DNA of 64,000 bases, taken from NCBI GenBank assembly GCA_963704035.1, contig CAVPGR010000002.1, positions 868,001-932,000 on the forward strand, read 5' to 3'. A model generated the notes under the pieces. The model was not told the origin of the DNA. It saw nothing but the letters and a program-made list of their open reading frames with translations, and searched no databases. This document shows positions 1 to 9,600 of the stretch, piece after piece. Made by a program: the position numbers and the translations under genes. Position 1 is the stretch's first letter; the number at the start of each line of letters is the position of its first letter. Source of the stretch: JAOSJL01 sp963704035. GTDB lineage: Bacteria > Actinomycetota > Acidimicrobiia > IMCC26256 > JAOSJL01.

Positions 1-215
1 CCCGCCACATGCACCAGAGCGAACCCGCGTTCCTGGTCCTCGTACTCGACTCGGAGCTCTTCGGCGATCTCGCCGACCGTGGTGACGGGAACCTCGAGCA
101 ACTGGGCGAGCATTCCCGGTTCGACGGGTTCGGTGGCAGCGAGCAGGACGGCCTCCATGGCGCGCCGGGTCGCGTGGCGGGTCAGGTCGACGTCGGGTTC
201 CGGGTCGTTGCTCAC
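1..215 (-). CDS. scpB: Segregation and condensation protein B, N-terminal part (cut by window edge)
   Basis: ScpB is the winged-helix kleisin-binding partner of ScpA in the bacterial SMC condensin that organises and segregates the nucleoid. Reading the minus strand from a GTG at 215 gives a protein beginning VSNDPEPDVDLTRHATRRAM, followed by EAVLLAATEPVEPGMLAQLL and then RGFALVHVAG. This is the typical ScpB N-terminal winged-helix pattern (EAxLLAAxEP, then RGFxLVxVAGG). The reading frame is open to the window edge, so about 70 residues are visible and the rest lies outside. The start sits 10 bp after the scpA stop, so the pair is surely co-transcribed. The frame is too short and edge-cut to show much else. 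Confidence 0.8.
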   Translation of the reverse strand, partial: MSNDPEPDVDLTRHATRRAMEAVLLAATEPVEPGMLAQLLEVPVTTVGEIAEELRVEYEDQERGFALVHVA

Positions 216-225
216 GTTCGGTGAC

Positions 226-1057
226 TCACGGTCGCGCGCTCTCCTCAGTCGTGGTGTCGGCGCCTTCTGCGTCTTCGGCGTCTTCACCCCAGTCGTCGAG
301 TGAGACCCGTTCGGTCGTGCCCAGGACGAGTTCGACGGGCCGGACGGTGAGCTCCCCGAAGGTCGTGGCCTGGTCGATCTCCACCGCGCCCTGCTTGAAC
401 AACTCCAGGACAGCGAGGAAGCGCACCACCAGTTCGAGTCGTTCGGTGACACCCACGACCAGGGCCCGGAAGGTGGTCGGACCCGACGTCTGCAACATCG
501 CTGACACCGTGGCCACGGCGTCTTTGACGCTCGCACGAATCGGAGCGACGTGGTCGGTCGACACGATCGGCCTTTCGGGCACCGTCAAAGCACGGATAGC
601 CGCGTCGCGAAGCGTCGTCGCGGCGACGTGTTCCAGAGGGTCTGGCACCAGCGAACGGAAAGGCTCCTCGGGCCCGACCCGTCGCGGCACCGAGCGAGCG
701 GCCACACGGGTGCGGGCGGCCAATGCTGATGCGGCATCCTTGAAGGTCTTGCATTCCAGAAGCCGTGCGAGCAGCAGGTCGCGTTCCTCGAAACGCAAGA
801 GGTCTTCGTCGATCTCGACGTCGTCGGAACCCGGAAGGAGGCGCCGCGCCTTGAGCTCGATCAGCGTCGCGGCTATCAGGAGAAACTCCGTAGCGACGTC
901 GAGATCGAGCTTTTCGAGACGCTCCACCTCTTCGAGATACGCGTCGATGATGCGCGCTGAGCGGTATTTCCCACAGGTCGACCTCTTCGGAGAGGATGAG
1001 GTGCAGGAGCAGGTCGAAAGGCCCCTCGTACACAGGGGTCGCGACCTCGTACGCCAT
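226..1057 (-). CDS. scpA: Segregation and condensation protein A (kleisin), with an apparent +1 frameshift
   Basis: ScpA is the kleisin that bridges the two SMC heads in the bacterial condensin. The N-terminal piece starts at an ATG at 1057 (MAYEVATPVYEGPFDLLLHL, then EEVDLWEIPLS), which is the canonical kleisin start. The protein continues in another frame as RIIDAYLEEVERLEKLDLDV, ATEFLLIAATLIELKARRLL and onward to a stop at 226. Aligned to the family pattern (DIPxxxITxxYL), the two halves join exactly if one base is removed from the GCGCGC stretch at 952-957. The rebuilt length of about 276 residues is normal for ScpA. Because ScpA and ScpB are adjacent and both halves look well conserved, I judge the break to be a sequencing or assembly error, although a real mutation cannot be excluded. 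Confidence 0.85.
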
Positions 1058-1095
1058 CACCGGGATCGTAGTGGAGGGCGCTACGATCCCCCGGC

Positions 1096-2082
1096 ATGCC
1101 TCGGGTCTTCTCCGGAATCCAGCCGACCGGTGAACTGCACCTCGGGAACCTCCTGGGTGCGATCCGCCAATGGGTCGTCGATCAGGACACCCACGACGCA
1201 GTCTTCTGCGTCGTGGATCTCCACGCCATGACGGCGCCCTACGACCCCGTGAGCCTTGCGGACGCCACCCGGCGCACGGCGGCGCTGCTGCTGGCGGCCG
1301 GTCTCGACCCGCAACGGTGCACCCTCTTCGTGCAGAGCCACGTGCCGGCACACACGGAGCTCACCTGGATCCTGAACTGTGTGGCCTCCTTCGGTGAGCT
1401 CCGTCGGATGACCCAGTTCAAGGACAAGTCGGGCGGTCAGGAGTCGGTCAGCGTCGGCCTGTTCGACTACCCGGTCCTCATGGCCGCCGACATCCTCTGC
1501 CACGACACGGATCGTGTCCCCGTCGGCGACGACCAGCGGCAACACCTGGAACTGGCGCGCGACGTGGCCCAACGGTTCAACCACCGTTTCGGGGAGACGC
1601 TCGTCGTGCCTGAACCGGCCATCCCCCCGGTCGGTGCGCGTGTCATGGACCTCCAGGATCCGACATCGAAGATGTCGAAGTCCGCCGACTCGCTCCAGGG
1701 CACGCCCCTGCTGCTCGATCCGCCCGACGTCCTGACGAAGAAGTTCCGATCGGCCGTCACCGATTCCGGACGTGAGATCCGCTACGACCCGGAGAACAAG
1801 GCGGGTGTCTCGAATCTTCTGGAGATCCTGAGTGTCGTGCGCGGCACTCCGATTCCCGACCTGGAGGCCTCGCTGACCGGCGTCGGCTACGGCGATCTGA
1901 AGGCGACGGTTGCCGATGCGGTGATCGAGTACCTGGCGCCTGTTCAGGAGCGCTACGCCGCTCTGGAAGACGATCCCGCCAGAGTCGACGAAGCGCTCGC
2001 TCTCGGTGCCGCCAAGGCGTCATCGGTGGCTGATGGCGTTCTCCGCCGCGTCCGCGCTGCCACAGGCTTGCTGACACGGTAG
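1096..2082 (+). CDS. trpS: Tryptophan--tRNA ligase
   Basis: TrpS charges tRNA-Trp with tryptophan in the cytoplasm. The 328-residue protein is the usual length for the bacterial class I enzyme. The ATP-binding HIGH-type signature appears as TGELHLGNLLGA near residues 11-22, after the typical opening MPRVFSGIQP. The KMSKS loop is present as SKMSKS near residue 193, inside the family context MDLQDPTSKMSKS. No domain is missing. The gene is divergent from scpA with 38 bp between the two starts, so both promoters must be packed into that gap or overlap the genes. It converges with the small membrane-protein gene downstream, leaving 37 bp with no obvious terminator hairpin. Confidence 0.96.
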   Translation: MPRVFSGIQPTGELHLGNLLGAIRQWVVDQDTHDAVFCVVDLHAMTAPYDPVSLADATRRTAALLLAAGLDPQRCTLFVQSHVPAHTELTWILNCVASFGELRRMTQFKDKSGGQESVSVGLFDYPVLMAADILCHDTDRVPVGDDQRQHLELARDVAQRFNHRFGETLVVPEPAIPPVGARVMDLQDPTSKMSKSADSLQGTPLLLDPPDVLTKKFRSAVTDSGREIRYDPENKAGVSNLLEILSVVRGTPIPDLEASLTGVGYGDLKATVADAVIEYLAPVQERYAALEDDPARVDEALALGAAKASSVADGVLRRVRAATGLLTR

Positions 2083-2119
2083 TGACCCGAAGGCCGGCTG
2101 CTGAACTGCGGTCGGAGCA

Positions 2120-2656
2120 TCACCGCTCCCAGGGCGCGGGATTTCCGTAGTCGGTCGGGCACACCGCGGTGCCTTCGACGTCTTTGCCGATCCGCTCGTC
2201 GTCCAGGAGGAGCCGGCTGCGGGTCCCCCCTGCTGTGTGGACGACGATCACGACCGCCTCGGCGCCGGGGCAGACCTGCCAGTCGAGGTCCGACGTCCAG
2301 TCGACCTCCGGCATGAGGAGTGCGAGTTGCTCCTGATTGGCAAGGTAGTTGCCCTGCGAGTCGTACACCTTGCCGAACGCATCCTCGGCGTTACGCAGCG
2401 TCGGGTCGGTGTCGTCGAGGCCGACCGCGGAACGGACCGAGTCGATACCGTCCTCGATGCGGGCCGAGATGCCGCCGTCGGTCCGACTCGCCCACAGCAA
2501 CCAGCCGCCCACCACGACCACCAGGACGATGAGAGCGATCTTGGCGCGCCCGATACGCCGGTAGCGGGGCCGGCCTCGGGTGTCGCCCTCCAGGTCGGGG
2601 TCCGTGGCGCCGCCCTGGTACCCGGGGTGCGTCCGGACGAAGTACTGGTCGTCCAC
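2120..2656 (-). CDS. Single-pass membrane protein of unknown function
   Basis: I do not recognise this family. The 178-residue protein has a charged, proline- and arginine-rich cytoplasmic N-terminus (about 38 residues). A strong transmembrane helix follows at about residues 39-57 (KIALIVLVVVVGGWLLWAS). The remaining exported domain of about 120 residues has two cysteines (in WQVCPGAEA and GTAVCPTDYG) that could form a disulfide. The hydrophobic segment is not followed by a signal-peptidase site, so a type II membrane anchor is the simplest reading. It converges with trpS and is followed upstream by a repeat and insertion-sequence debris, so it may have no operon partner. Codon use looks normal for the window, which supports a real gene. 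Confidence 0.6.
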   Translation of the reverse strand: MDDQYFVRTHPGYQGGATDPDLEGDTRGRPRYRRIGRAKIALIVLVVVVGGWLLWASRTDGGISARIEDGIDSVRSAVGLDDTDPTLRNAEDAFGKVYDSQGNYLANQEQLALLMPEVDWTSDLDWQVCPGAEAVVIVVHTAGGTRSRLLLDDERIGKDVEGTAVCPTDYGNPAPWER

Positions 2657-2705
2657 GTCCCCTCTATCGGCAGCCCGACGGGTCCACCTTGACCCGAACC
2701 GGGTT

Positions 2706-2837
2706 CCTTGTCCTCGTCTCGGGTTCCTTTGCCTCGACTCGGGCGCCGCAGGATACCTGCGACGCTTGTCCTCGTCTCGGGTTCCTTTGCCTCGACTCGG
2801 GCGCCGCAGGATACCTGCGACGCTTGTCCTCGTCTCG
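2706..2837. repeat. 58-bp direct tandem repeat, about 2.2 copies
   Basis: The block starting cttgtcctcgtctcgggttc recurs with an exact 58-bp period (starts at about 2706, 2764 and 2822). The first two copies appear identical and the third is cut after about 16 bp. Each copy contains a short self-complementary run (gcaggatacctgc) that could form a hairpin. It lies between a membrane-protein gene and an IS481-type transposase remnant, in a stretch without a convincing gene (2657-2958). It could be part of the insertion-sequence debris or a small independent repeat; I cannot tell which. Confidence 0.8.
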
Positions 2838-2958
2838 GGTCAGTCGTCGTCGGCGGCGGCGAGTGCCGCGTCCGGCAACGTTTGCGCGTTTGAGGAGTTC
2901 ACGTAGGGCGTGGTCGTGGGCGTTGCGGTTCTTGCGGCCCAAGTTTCGGCTGGACAGG

Positions 2959-3541
2959 TCAGGCTGTGACGTCATGGGGTTCCCATCCTTTCAGGGTGAG
3001 GATTTCGGGGTGGTGAGCGTAGAGGACGGCGCCGGGGCGGCGGCCGCGAAGTCTGTAGCCGCGGTGGGGTCGTTCGTAGTTGTAGAAGCGCAGCCAGGCT
3101 TGGAGGTCGGTGTCGAGAAGCCGGGCAGCGGCAGCGGCCGACTTGTCGCCGGCGACGACGCGAGCGATCCCGAAACTCGAGGCGCCGTCCACCGCGGAGT
3201 ACTGCCAGAGCTTGCCGACGCCTTTGAGTTTCCCGATGTACATAGTGTCGAAGAACACCTGCTCACCGGGCGTGTCGGAGCCGATGTGGGTGACTTCCCG
3301 GGTGTTCGCGCGCAGATCTCGCAGCGCCCGTTCGGCGATCGTGCCGCCTTCAGCGACCGCGACCGCTTCCGCGGCCGTCAGACGGACCCGTGTCCGGGAC
3401 AGTTCCGCCCGGGCCAATACGTTGAACACCGAACCGTGAGAGACACGCCACGCACCGAAGCGTTGCAGACGCAGCTGGGCGGCGATCGTGCGCGGTCCCT
3501 CCGTGGGTACTGGCTTCGGAACACGATCCACGACTAACTCA
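2959..3541 (-). pseudogene. IS481-type transposase remnant with an internal deletion
   Basis: The minus-strand frame contains pieces of an rve/DDE integrase-type transposase. An N-terminal helical part (EGPRTIAAQLRLQRFG..) is followed by the start of the catalytic domain (VFFDTMYIGKLKGVGKLWQY, then SAVDGASSFGIARVV). It then jumps directly to the C-terminal signature WLRFYNYERPHRGYRLRGRR. The central catalytic stretch (the second Asp, the Glu region and the usual NGKAERF block) is absent, and the helix-turn-helix N-terminus is also missing. The element is therefore inactive. Its truncated upstream end coincides with the 3' end of the cyclase/ATPase gene (stop at 3534), so the insertion may have defined the C-terminus of that protein. 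I could not identify terminal inverted repeats. Confidence 0.75.
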
Positions 3542-6500
3542 GGTCGACACCGGCCGAGGCCTCCAGATGGTCGGCTGCTACTGCAAGTCGTGTTGCACCG
3601 TCGCTCTCGCCGCTGTGAGTCAGAAGCATCGAGCGGTATCGGTCGGCTGCACCCAGACAGCAGATCCCCCACGCGGCCACCAGCAGCTCACCGCTGTAGG
3701 GCTCGACCAGACGGCCCAACTCGGACGCGTCCTCCGGCGTTCCGAACTCGACGCACAGATCCGCCAACAACGGCAGCATCCCCGATTCGGTGACGTCGTG
3801 GGGCAGTCGGGCGAAAGAGTCCTTGCTCCAGTTGCGCCAGATCTGCTCGGCTTCGTTTCGGTTGCCGCACGCCAACTCGACCACCGCCAGAACCGGCTCG
3901 AAGGCCCTGAGTTGGCCGGAGGTGGCGACCACCGTGCGAGCCAATTCGAGCAGTTCCGCCAGACGCCCCTGATCGCGCCGGAGCACGAACAATGCGAACG
4001 CGTACGACTCGGCGAAGTTCGCCTGGTCTTTACCCACCTCGGCCATCTCGTCGTAGTGACGTTCCGCGGACTCCAGATCCCCGGCCAGGTGGGCGAGCAT
4101 TCCGCGCCACATGAGCGAAGTGGCCAGCGCTATCCACGACCGGCGCTCACGCCCGAAACGCTCGAGCGCTTCGAGCTCCTCGACGAAGCCGTCCATGTCC
4201 GCCGCCCGCAGGCGCAGGGGGCCACGCTGACGGTGTACGTACTGCAGGTGCCGCTCGCGGTCCTCTGCTGAGTCGAGACGGTCGATCAGCGAGGCCAGCT
4301 CACCGCATATACCGAGGTGTTCCTCGACCCCGGGAGCGCCCGTCAGGAGGAACGAGCGTGCGGCCAGGGCTTCGGCGAGATCCCTCACCGAGCCCTTCGT
4401 GCGTGCGATCGATATGGCTGTACGAGCGAGGGCATCGGCCTCCTCGCGGCGGCCCTCGTTGATGCCCCGGTAGTAGGCGAGCACCGAGAGCAACTCCGCC
4501 TTGACGCCTGCGCAGCTGTCGGGAGTTCGCTCGATGGCTTCCTCCAGCAGCTCCACTGCCAATGGATCAGGATGACCGGGTTGGGGGAAGCCTGCTCGCT
4601 GGATTGCCGCTTGCTGGAGCAGCTCGAGATCGCCCAGCCGCCTTCCGGCCGCACCGGCTCTTGCTGCCGCTTCCCTTCGACCCTCGATCTCGCCGATCTC
4701 GTAGCGGAAGCCGGCCAGATCCGAGTACAGCCATCCGGACAGGTCGTCGCGCTCTGGGGAGGTCTCTTCGACGAAGCAGAGAGCGTCGAGCAGGGTCCTA
4801 CTCGCCTGTTCGTATGCGAGTGCTGCTGCCTGCTCCTGTGCAGCGGCGCGCGACAGCTGCACCGCTGGCTCCAGGGCTTCGGGGAGTCGGGATCGTAGAT
4901 AGTGGTGAGCCCTGACCGCGGGTTGGGCCTCATCGCCGAGGGCCTCGGCCAGTCTGAGGTGCAGACGCGACCTGCGAACCGCGGAGAGGTCGGCGGTCAG
5001 TACTTCGGGCACCAGGCCGTGCATGAACACGAGCTGGTCCGGAAGGGCCGACATCTCGTCGATGATCCCGGCAGCTCGAGCGGCGTCCAGCTCTGCCAGA
5101 AGCTCGTCCTCGTCGAGTCCGAGGTCGCACCGCATGAGAACGGAAACCTCGAACACCGGGCCCATCAACGCCGCTACCGACAACACCCGCTGGGTGTCGG
5201 CGGGGAGCGCGCTGAGCCGCTTCCGAACCGCCCCGGATGCCGAGGAGACCTCCCCGTCCGTCCCGGAGGTGTCGCGGGTCAGCTCCCGGACGAACAGCGG
5301 GTTTCCACCGGCGCGCCGTTCGAGCTCCGACAGCCGGGCTGCGTCGAGCGCGGCTGATCCCGGATGCACGGCGGCCAACAGCTCACCGAGCTCATCGGAC
5401 CCCAGGCCGCCGAGCTGGTGGGTGCGCAGCTCGGCGGCCTGGGCCACGTCGGCCAACGCCGCCACCACGGCGTGTTCGCTGCCGACGTCGGTCTCCCGGT
5501 GGGCCGCGACGAACAGCACCGGGCCGTCGACCGCCCCGATGATCCCGCGCAGCATCTGGGCCGAGTCCTCACCTGCCCACTGGAGATCGTCGAGGACGAC
5601 GAGCATGGGGGTGACCCTGGCCCGGCGTGAGAGGAACCCCGCAACCGACTCGTGGAGGCGCTGGGGCGTGTCGACCGCGTCGGCCGAGGCCGTCACGTCG
5701 AGTCGCTCGGCCAGCGACGGTGAGAGACGCGCGAGTACGCGTGCATCCGCGCCCGCGGCGGTGACGAGAGCGGGATACGACACCTCCCGTGCGTAGTCGT
5801 CGATCGCCTGGGACCATGCCGGGAACGGCGACTGTGGACCTTCGACGCACGTCCCGGCGAGCACCTCGCCGCCGCAGCGAACGACCCATTCGGCGAACCG
5901 GGCGAGAAGGGTGGTCTTGCCCATGCCGGCTTCGCCTGTGAGCGACACGACCGGCGGGTTACCTCCGGTCGCCTCGTGCCAGGCGGACCGGAGCAGTTCG
6001 AAGTCGGCGTCACGCCCCACGAAGGCGTCGTCCAGCTTGCGTCGCAGCAGCGTCGGCACACCCACGGACTCCGCGGGGCGCTCCCACGGCACCCGCACGA
6101 CCTCGATCGGTCTCGAGCACCCCTTGAGCTCCATCGCGCCCAGATGGTCGAAGTCGTGCTCGGTGCGGTTCCAGCTGAGCTCACCAACGGAGCGGTCAGC
6201 GAGGATCTGCCCGTCATCGGCACGGTCACAGAGCCGTGCCGCCACCACCACCGGCATGCCGGCGACATCGTCTCCGACGGCATCGATATCGCCGACCGCG
6301 AGGCCGACACGAATTGCGAGCGCGGGTTCTGCACGACCCAGCTCCGAGAGTTCCGTCGCCGAGACCTGGACCGCTGTCGCGGCTTCGAGCGCCTGCGTGG
6401 AGGAGGAGAACACGGCGAGCGTGCCGTCGCCGAGGTGCTTGACGATCCGCCCTCCGTAACCCGCGACCACCTCCGTCGTGGTGGCCTCCAGCGTGGCGAA

Positions 6501-6632
6501 CACCTCGGTGGCGCGGCGTTCGCCGAGCGCTGTTCGGAGTGTGGTGGAGCCGACGATGTCGGAGACCATGACCACGCCCACGTGGACATTGCCACGGGCC
6601 GTGCCCGCTCTTCCTTGCTCGCTTCGGCCCAT
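3534..6632 (-). CDS. Class III nucleotidyl cyclase domain fused to a STAND-type ATPase (signalling protein)
   Basis: This is a large cytoplasmic signalling protein of about 1032 residues. Residues ~20-175 are a class III adenylate/guanylate cyclase domain, with the metal-site motif VMVSDIVGSTTLR and the dimer-arm motif GRIVKHLGDGTLAVF. A P-loop ATPase module follows, with Walker A GEAGMGKTTLL near residue 232 and Walker B MLVVLDDLQWA near 347. The remainder is a long helical-repeat region like those in AfsR/MalT-type proteins. There is no C-terminal LuxR helix-turn-helix. I chose the ATG at 6632 because the longer frame (to 6833) runs into the end of the neighbouring gene, and the cyclase domain begins just after this Met. 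Whether the cyclase is active is unknown. The LuxR-type ATPase at 10463-13111 has the same overall design with a DNA-binding end. Confidence 0.82.
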   Translation of the reverse strand: MGRSEQGRAGTARGNVHVGVVMVSDIVGSTTLRTALGERRATEVFATLEATTTEVVAGYGGRIVKHLGDGTLAVFSSSTQALEAATAVQVSATELSELGRAEPALAIRVGLAVGDIDAVGDDVAGMPVVVAARLCDRADDGQILADRSVGELSWNRTEHDFDHLGAMELKGCSRPIEVVRVPWERPAESVGVPTLLRRKLDDAFVGRDADFELLRSAWHEATGGNPPVVSLTGEAGMGKTTLLARFAEWVVRCGGEVLAGTCVEGPQSPFPAWSQAIDDYAREVSYPALVTAAGADARVLARLSPSLAERLDVTASADAVDTPQRLHESVAGFLSRRARVTPMLVVLDDLQWAGEDSAQMLRGIIGAVDGPVLFVAAHRETDVGSEHAVVAALADVAQAAELRTHQLGGLGSDELGELLAAVHPGSAALDAARLSELERRAGGNPLFVRELTRDTSGTDGEVSSASGAVRKRLSALPADTQRVLSVAALMGPVFEVSVLMRCDLGLDEDELLAELDAARAAGIIDEMSALPDQLVFMHGLVPEVLTADLSAVRRSRLHLRLAEALGDEAQPAVRAHHYLRSRLPEALEPAVQLSRAAAQEQAAALAYEQASRTLLDALCFVEETSPERDDLSGWLYSDLAGFRYEIGEIEGRREAAARAGAAGRRLGDLELLQQAAIQRAGFPQPGHPDPLAVELLEEAIERTPDSCAGVKAELLSVLAYYRGINEGRREEADALARTAISIARTKGSVRDLAEALAARSFLLTGAPGVEEHLGICGELASLIDRLDSAEDRERHLQYVHRQRGPLRLRAADMDGFVEELEALERFGRERRSWIALATSLMWRGMLAHLAGDLESAERHYDEMAEVGKDQANFAESYAFALFVLRRDQGRLAELLELARTVVATSGQLRAFEPVLAVVELACGNRNEAEQIWRNWSKDSFARLPHDVTESGMLPLLADLCVEFGTPEDASELGRLVEPYSGELLVAAWGICCLGAADRYRSMLLTHSGESDGATRLAVAADHLEASAGVDLS

Positions 6633-6684
6633 CACGGCCCAGGCCGGGTCGCGTCCACGTGTGCCCGGCCAGAAGCGGCCTCGA

Positions 6685-9600
6685 TCAGATCCATCCCAGT
6701 GGCCAGCTTGCCCAGAAGAGATCCCACGAGCTGCTGTCGGGATCCGACCACACCTGCTCCGCCTCGGTGAGAACCTCCAGCGTGGTGCGCCACCCGCCAA
6801 GGGTCCAGACGCTGCGGTCGAGCGGTGTGGCACCCGATGCGACGTTCAGCCACGCTACGAGGAGCCGGCGTTCGAGGTACGTACGGGTAGAGAACGGCCA
6901 GGCCCGGAGCCGGTCGCCGACATCGTCGAGGTCTCCGAGTACGACCTCTCCGTCTCCGTCACCGAACACCGAGGAAGCAGCTTCGGTGACCTCGACCATT
7001 CCTCGGAGGTCCTCGGCGGGCATCGCCCACGGCCGCTGGCGCATCTGGCCGATCCACCAGGACCTGGATCGGGAGAACTGCAGGTCACCCGTGGCGAGCA
7101 CCGACTCCTCGGCCGACACCGAACCGCCATCATCGTCGGATACGACGACCGAGACCGGGTGGATGCCGGGATCCGTCGGGGCGAAGTCCGCCGCGTCGTC
7201 GGCGGTCACCGGGAACACCGGACCCGGGGAGGGATCCGGATCCTCACCGACGCCGTTGTTGAACAGGGTTTCCTTGCGGCCCGTCGACCAGTCGAAGGTC
7301 AGGTCGTCCGAGCCCGGATCGGTCGCCTCGGCGGTCAGTGGGGTCGACCCGCCCCGACTGGTCACCGCGAACGAGCCACCGGGGAGCTCGACGGCGTCCG
7401 TGCCGAGACTCACCTGCGGTGCGACGTTGCCGACGGCCACGGTGGCCGTCGCCGTCGACGTGCCGCCGTCGTCGTCTGCGACCGCGACCGTAGCCTCGAA
7501 GACGCCGTCGTCGCCGAGACTGCGCTCCACGGTGAAAGCGCCGGTGCCGTCTCCGTTCTCCGACAGTGCGAGGGACCCCGGTCCCTCGGCGTCGTCGGCC
7601 CAGTCCACCGTCGCGGTGTGCGTGTCCGCCGATCCGGGATCGCTGTAGCTGCCGTGGAGCACGACCGTGTCGCCCTCGTCGGCAAACGAACCGTCGAGGC
7701 TCACCGTCGGATCCGCGTTGAGCACCTCCACGGTGGTGTCGTCGGAGTCGGTCAGGCCGTCGGCGTCGGTGACCGTGAGGGTCACCGGGCCGCCACCGTC
7801 GTCGGTGGTCGGATAGGAGGGAGTCGGCGAGTCCGATGGGTCGACGGCCAGACCGGTCCACGAATAGGCGAGATCCGCCGGGTCGCCGTCGGGATCGGTG
7901 GATCCCGTGCCGTCGAGGGTCAGGGTCCCACCGCCATGACCCTCGAAGACGGTGTAGACACCACCCGCATCGGCGACCGGCGGAAGCATCGTCGGCGTGT
8001 CGCCGATCGTGTAGGTGATCTCGATGCCGCCCTCACCGGTGTAGGGGTCGGCCGCGGTGTTGGTGTAGGTCGCACCGGCTCCGAACCCGTCGCCGTCGCC
8101 GATGGTGTAGGTGTCACCGACGATCAGGCCCCGCGAGACGTTCACGGTGCAGGTGCCGCCTCCACCTCCACCGCCGTCGCCGGGTGCGGCGGGTGCGGCC
8201 AGCGGGTTCCCACCGGGGATTCCGGGATCGCCGGGTATCCCCGGCATGGGTGAGACTCCAGTCGGGCACTCGACCTCGTCGCCGACACTTCTGAGACTCG
8301 TGGTGACCTCCACCACGAGGTTCTCGGCGGCGTTGAGCCCGACGTCGTAGGTACCGTCCCAGGCGGGACAGACACTCCCGGGACAGTCATCGGCATCCTC
8401 GATGGCTCCCGGCGGGAGGGTCTGGGGCACCTGTGTCCAGCTGTTGGTACCGAGTTGCTGCCAGATGATCGGGACGTTGAGCTCGTCGACCCGCTCCCAG
8501 CGGGCAGGCTCGCCGTCGAGGCCGATGCGGGCGACGTTCACCCTGACCACCATCTCGTCCGCGGGCGGGGAGGTGAGGTTCGTGTAGGTGAGAGGGTCGT
8601 CGATGCGCAGGCTGTCGAACTGCACCGTCACCCGGTTCGTGACCGGACGGGATCGCTCGACGTACTCCTCCATGATGAACTGACGAATCAGGTCGTGACC
8701 CTGCGCGTTCGGGTGCAGGATCCCGAAGGTGATGGGCCACTCTCGGCCCTCCTCGTTCACGGTCGTGACCACGTTGTTGTACTGAGCCACGGACGTCGAG
8801 AGATCCACGAAGAACGGATCCGGATCGCAGTAGCCATGGCCGATCCACGCGTCGCTGCGGAACAACGGCGCCGGGTACCAGCCCACGCTGTTCGCTGCGG
8901 AGCGGAGCCTCTGGTTCAATGACAGGTTCACGTTGTTGAGATACAGGATCTCGTTCTCTGAGATGTTCGAGAGGGCACCGGAACAGCCGCCCTCGGGGTC
9001 GTCGGTGAAGACGTGGTGGGGGTAAGGCACCAGGTAGACGCCGTCGGAGACGAGACCGACCCCGTCGATCTCCGCAGCTACTCGATCCAGCGTGCCGTCG
9101 ATCGAGGCGAAGCCGTCCGACACGAGTTCGGACGCGTCGTCGTCCTCGTTGCAGCCCACATCGGTGAAGCCGTCCAGGATCGACCCGATCGATCCGTCGA
9201 GAAAGAACTGGTCCAGCCAGGCCCCGACGTCCTGCGGGGTCTGCCAACCGAACGAGATGTCGGCGCAGTTGAGCAGCACCTCGCGGAAACCGATGTCGTT
9301 GACGCCCACCGACATGAACAGTGAGTCAATCGGACGGCTTTCGGCTTGTGTGCAGTTGGCGTTGATCGATCCCCACGACGCCGGGTCGAGGAGGACGTCG
9401 CGACCCCCGGCCCGGATGGTGCGCGAAGCGGCGTCGTCACACAGTGCTGCGGCCAGGTGCTGCATCTGGGGCGGATGGAGCCGGTTGCCGCCTATCACCC
9501 CTGGCCAACGGGCGTCCATCAGCTGTTGGGTCTTGGCGCCGCTGCAGGCGACGTTGATGTACGTCACCGATGTCGTCGGGTCGTCCTGTTCGATCTGGCG

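Noticed and set aside
2706..2837. CRISPR array
   Set aside because: The repeats are directly adjacent without unique spacers, and no cas gene is in the window.
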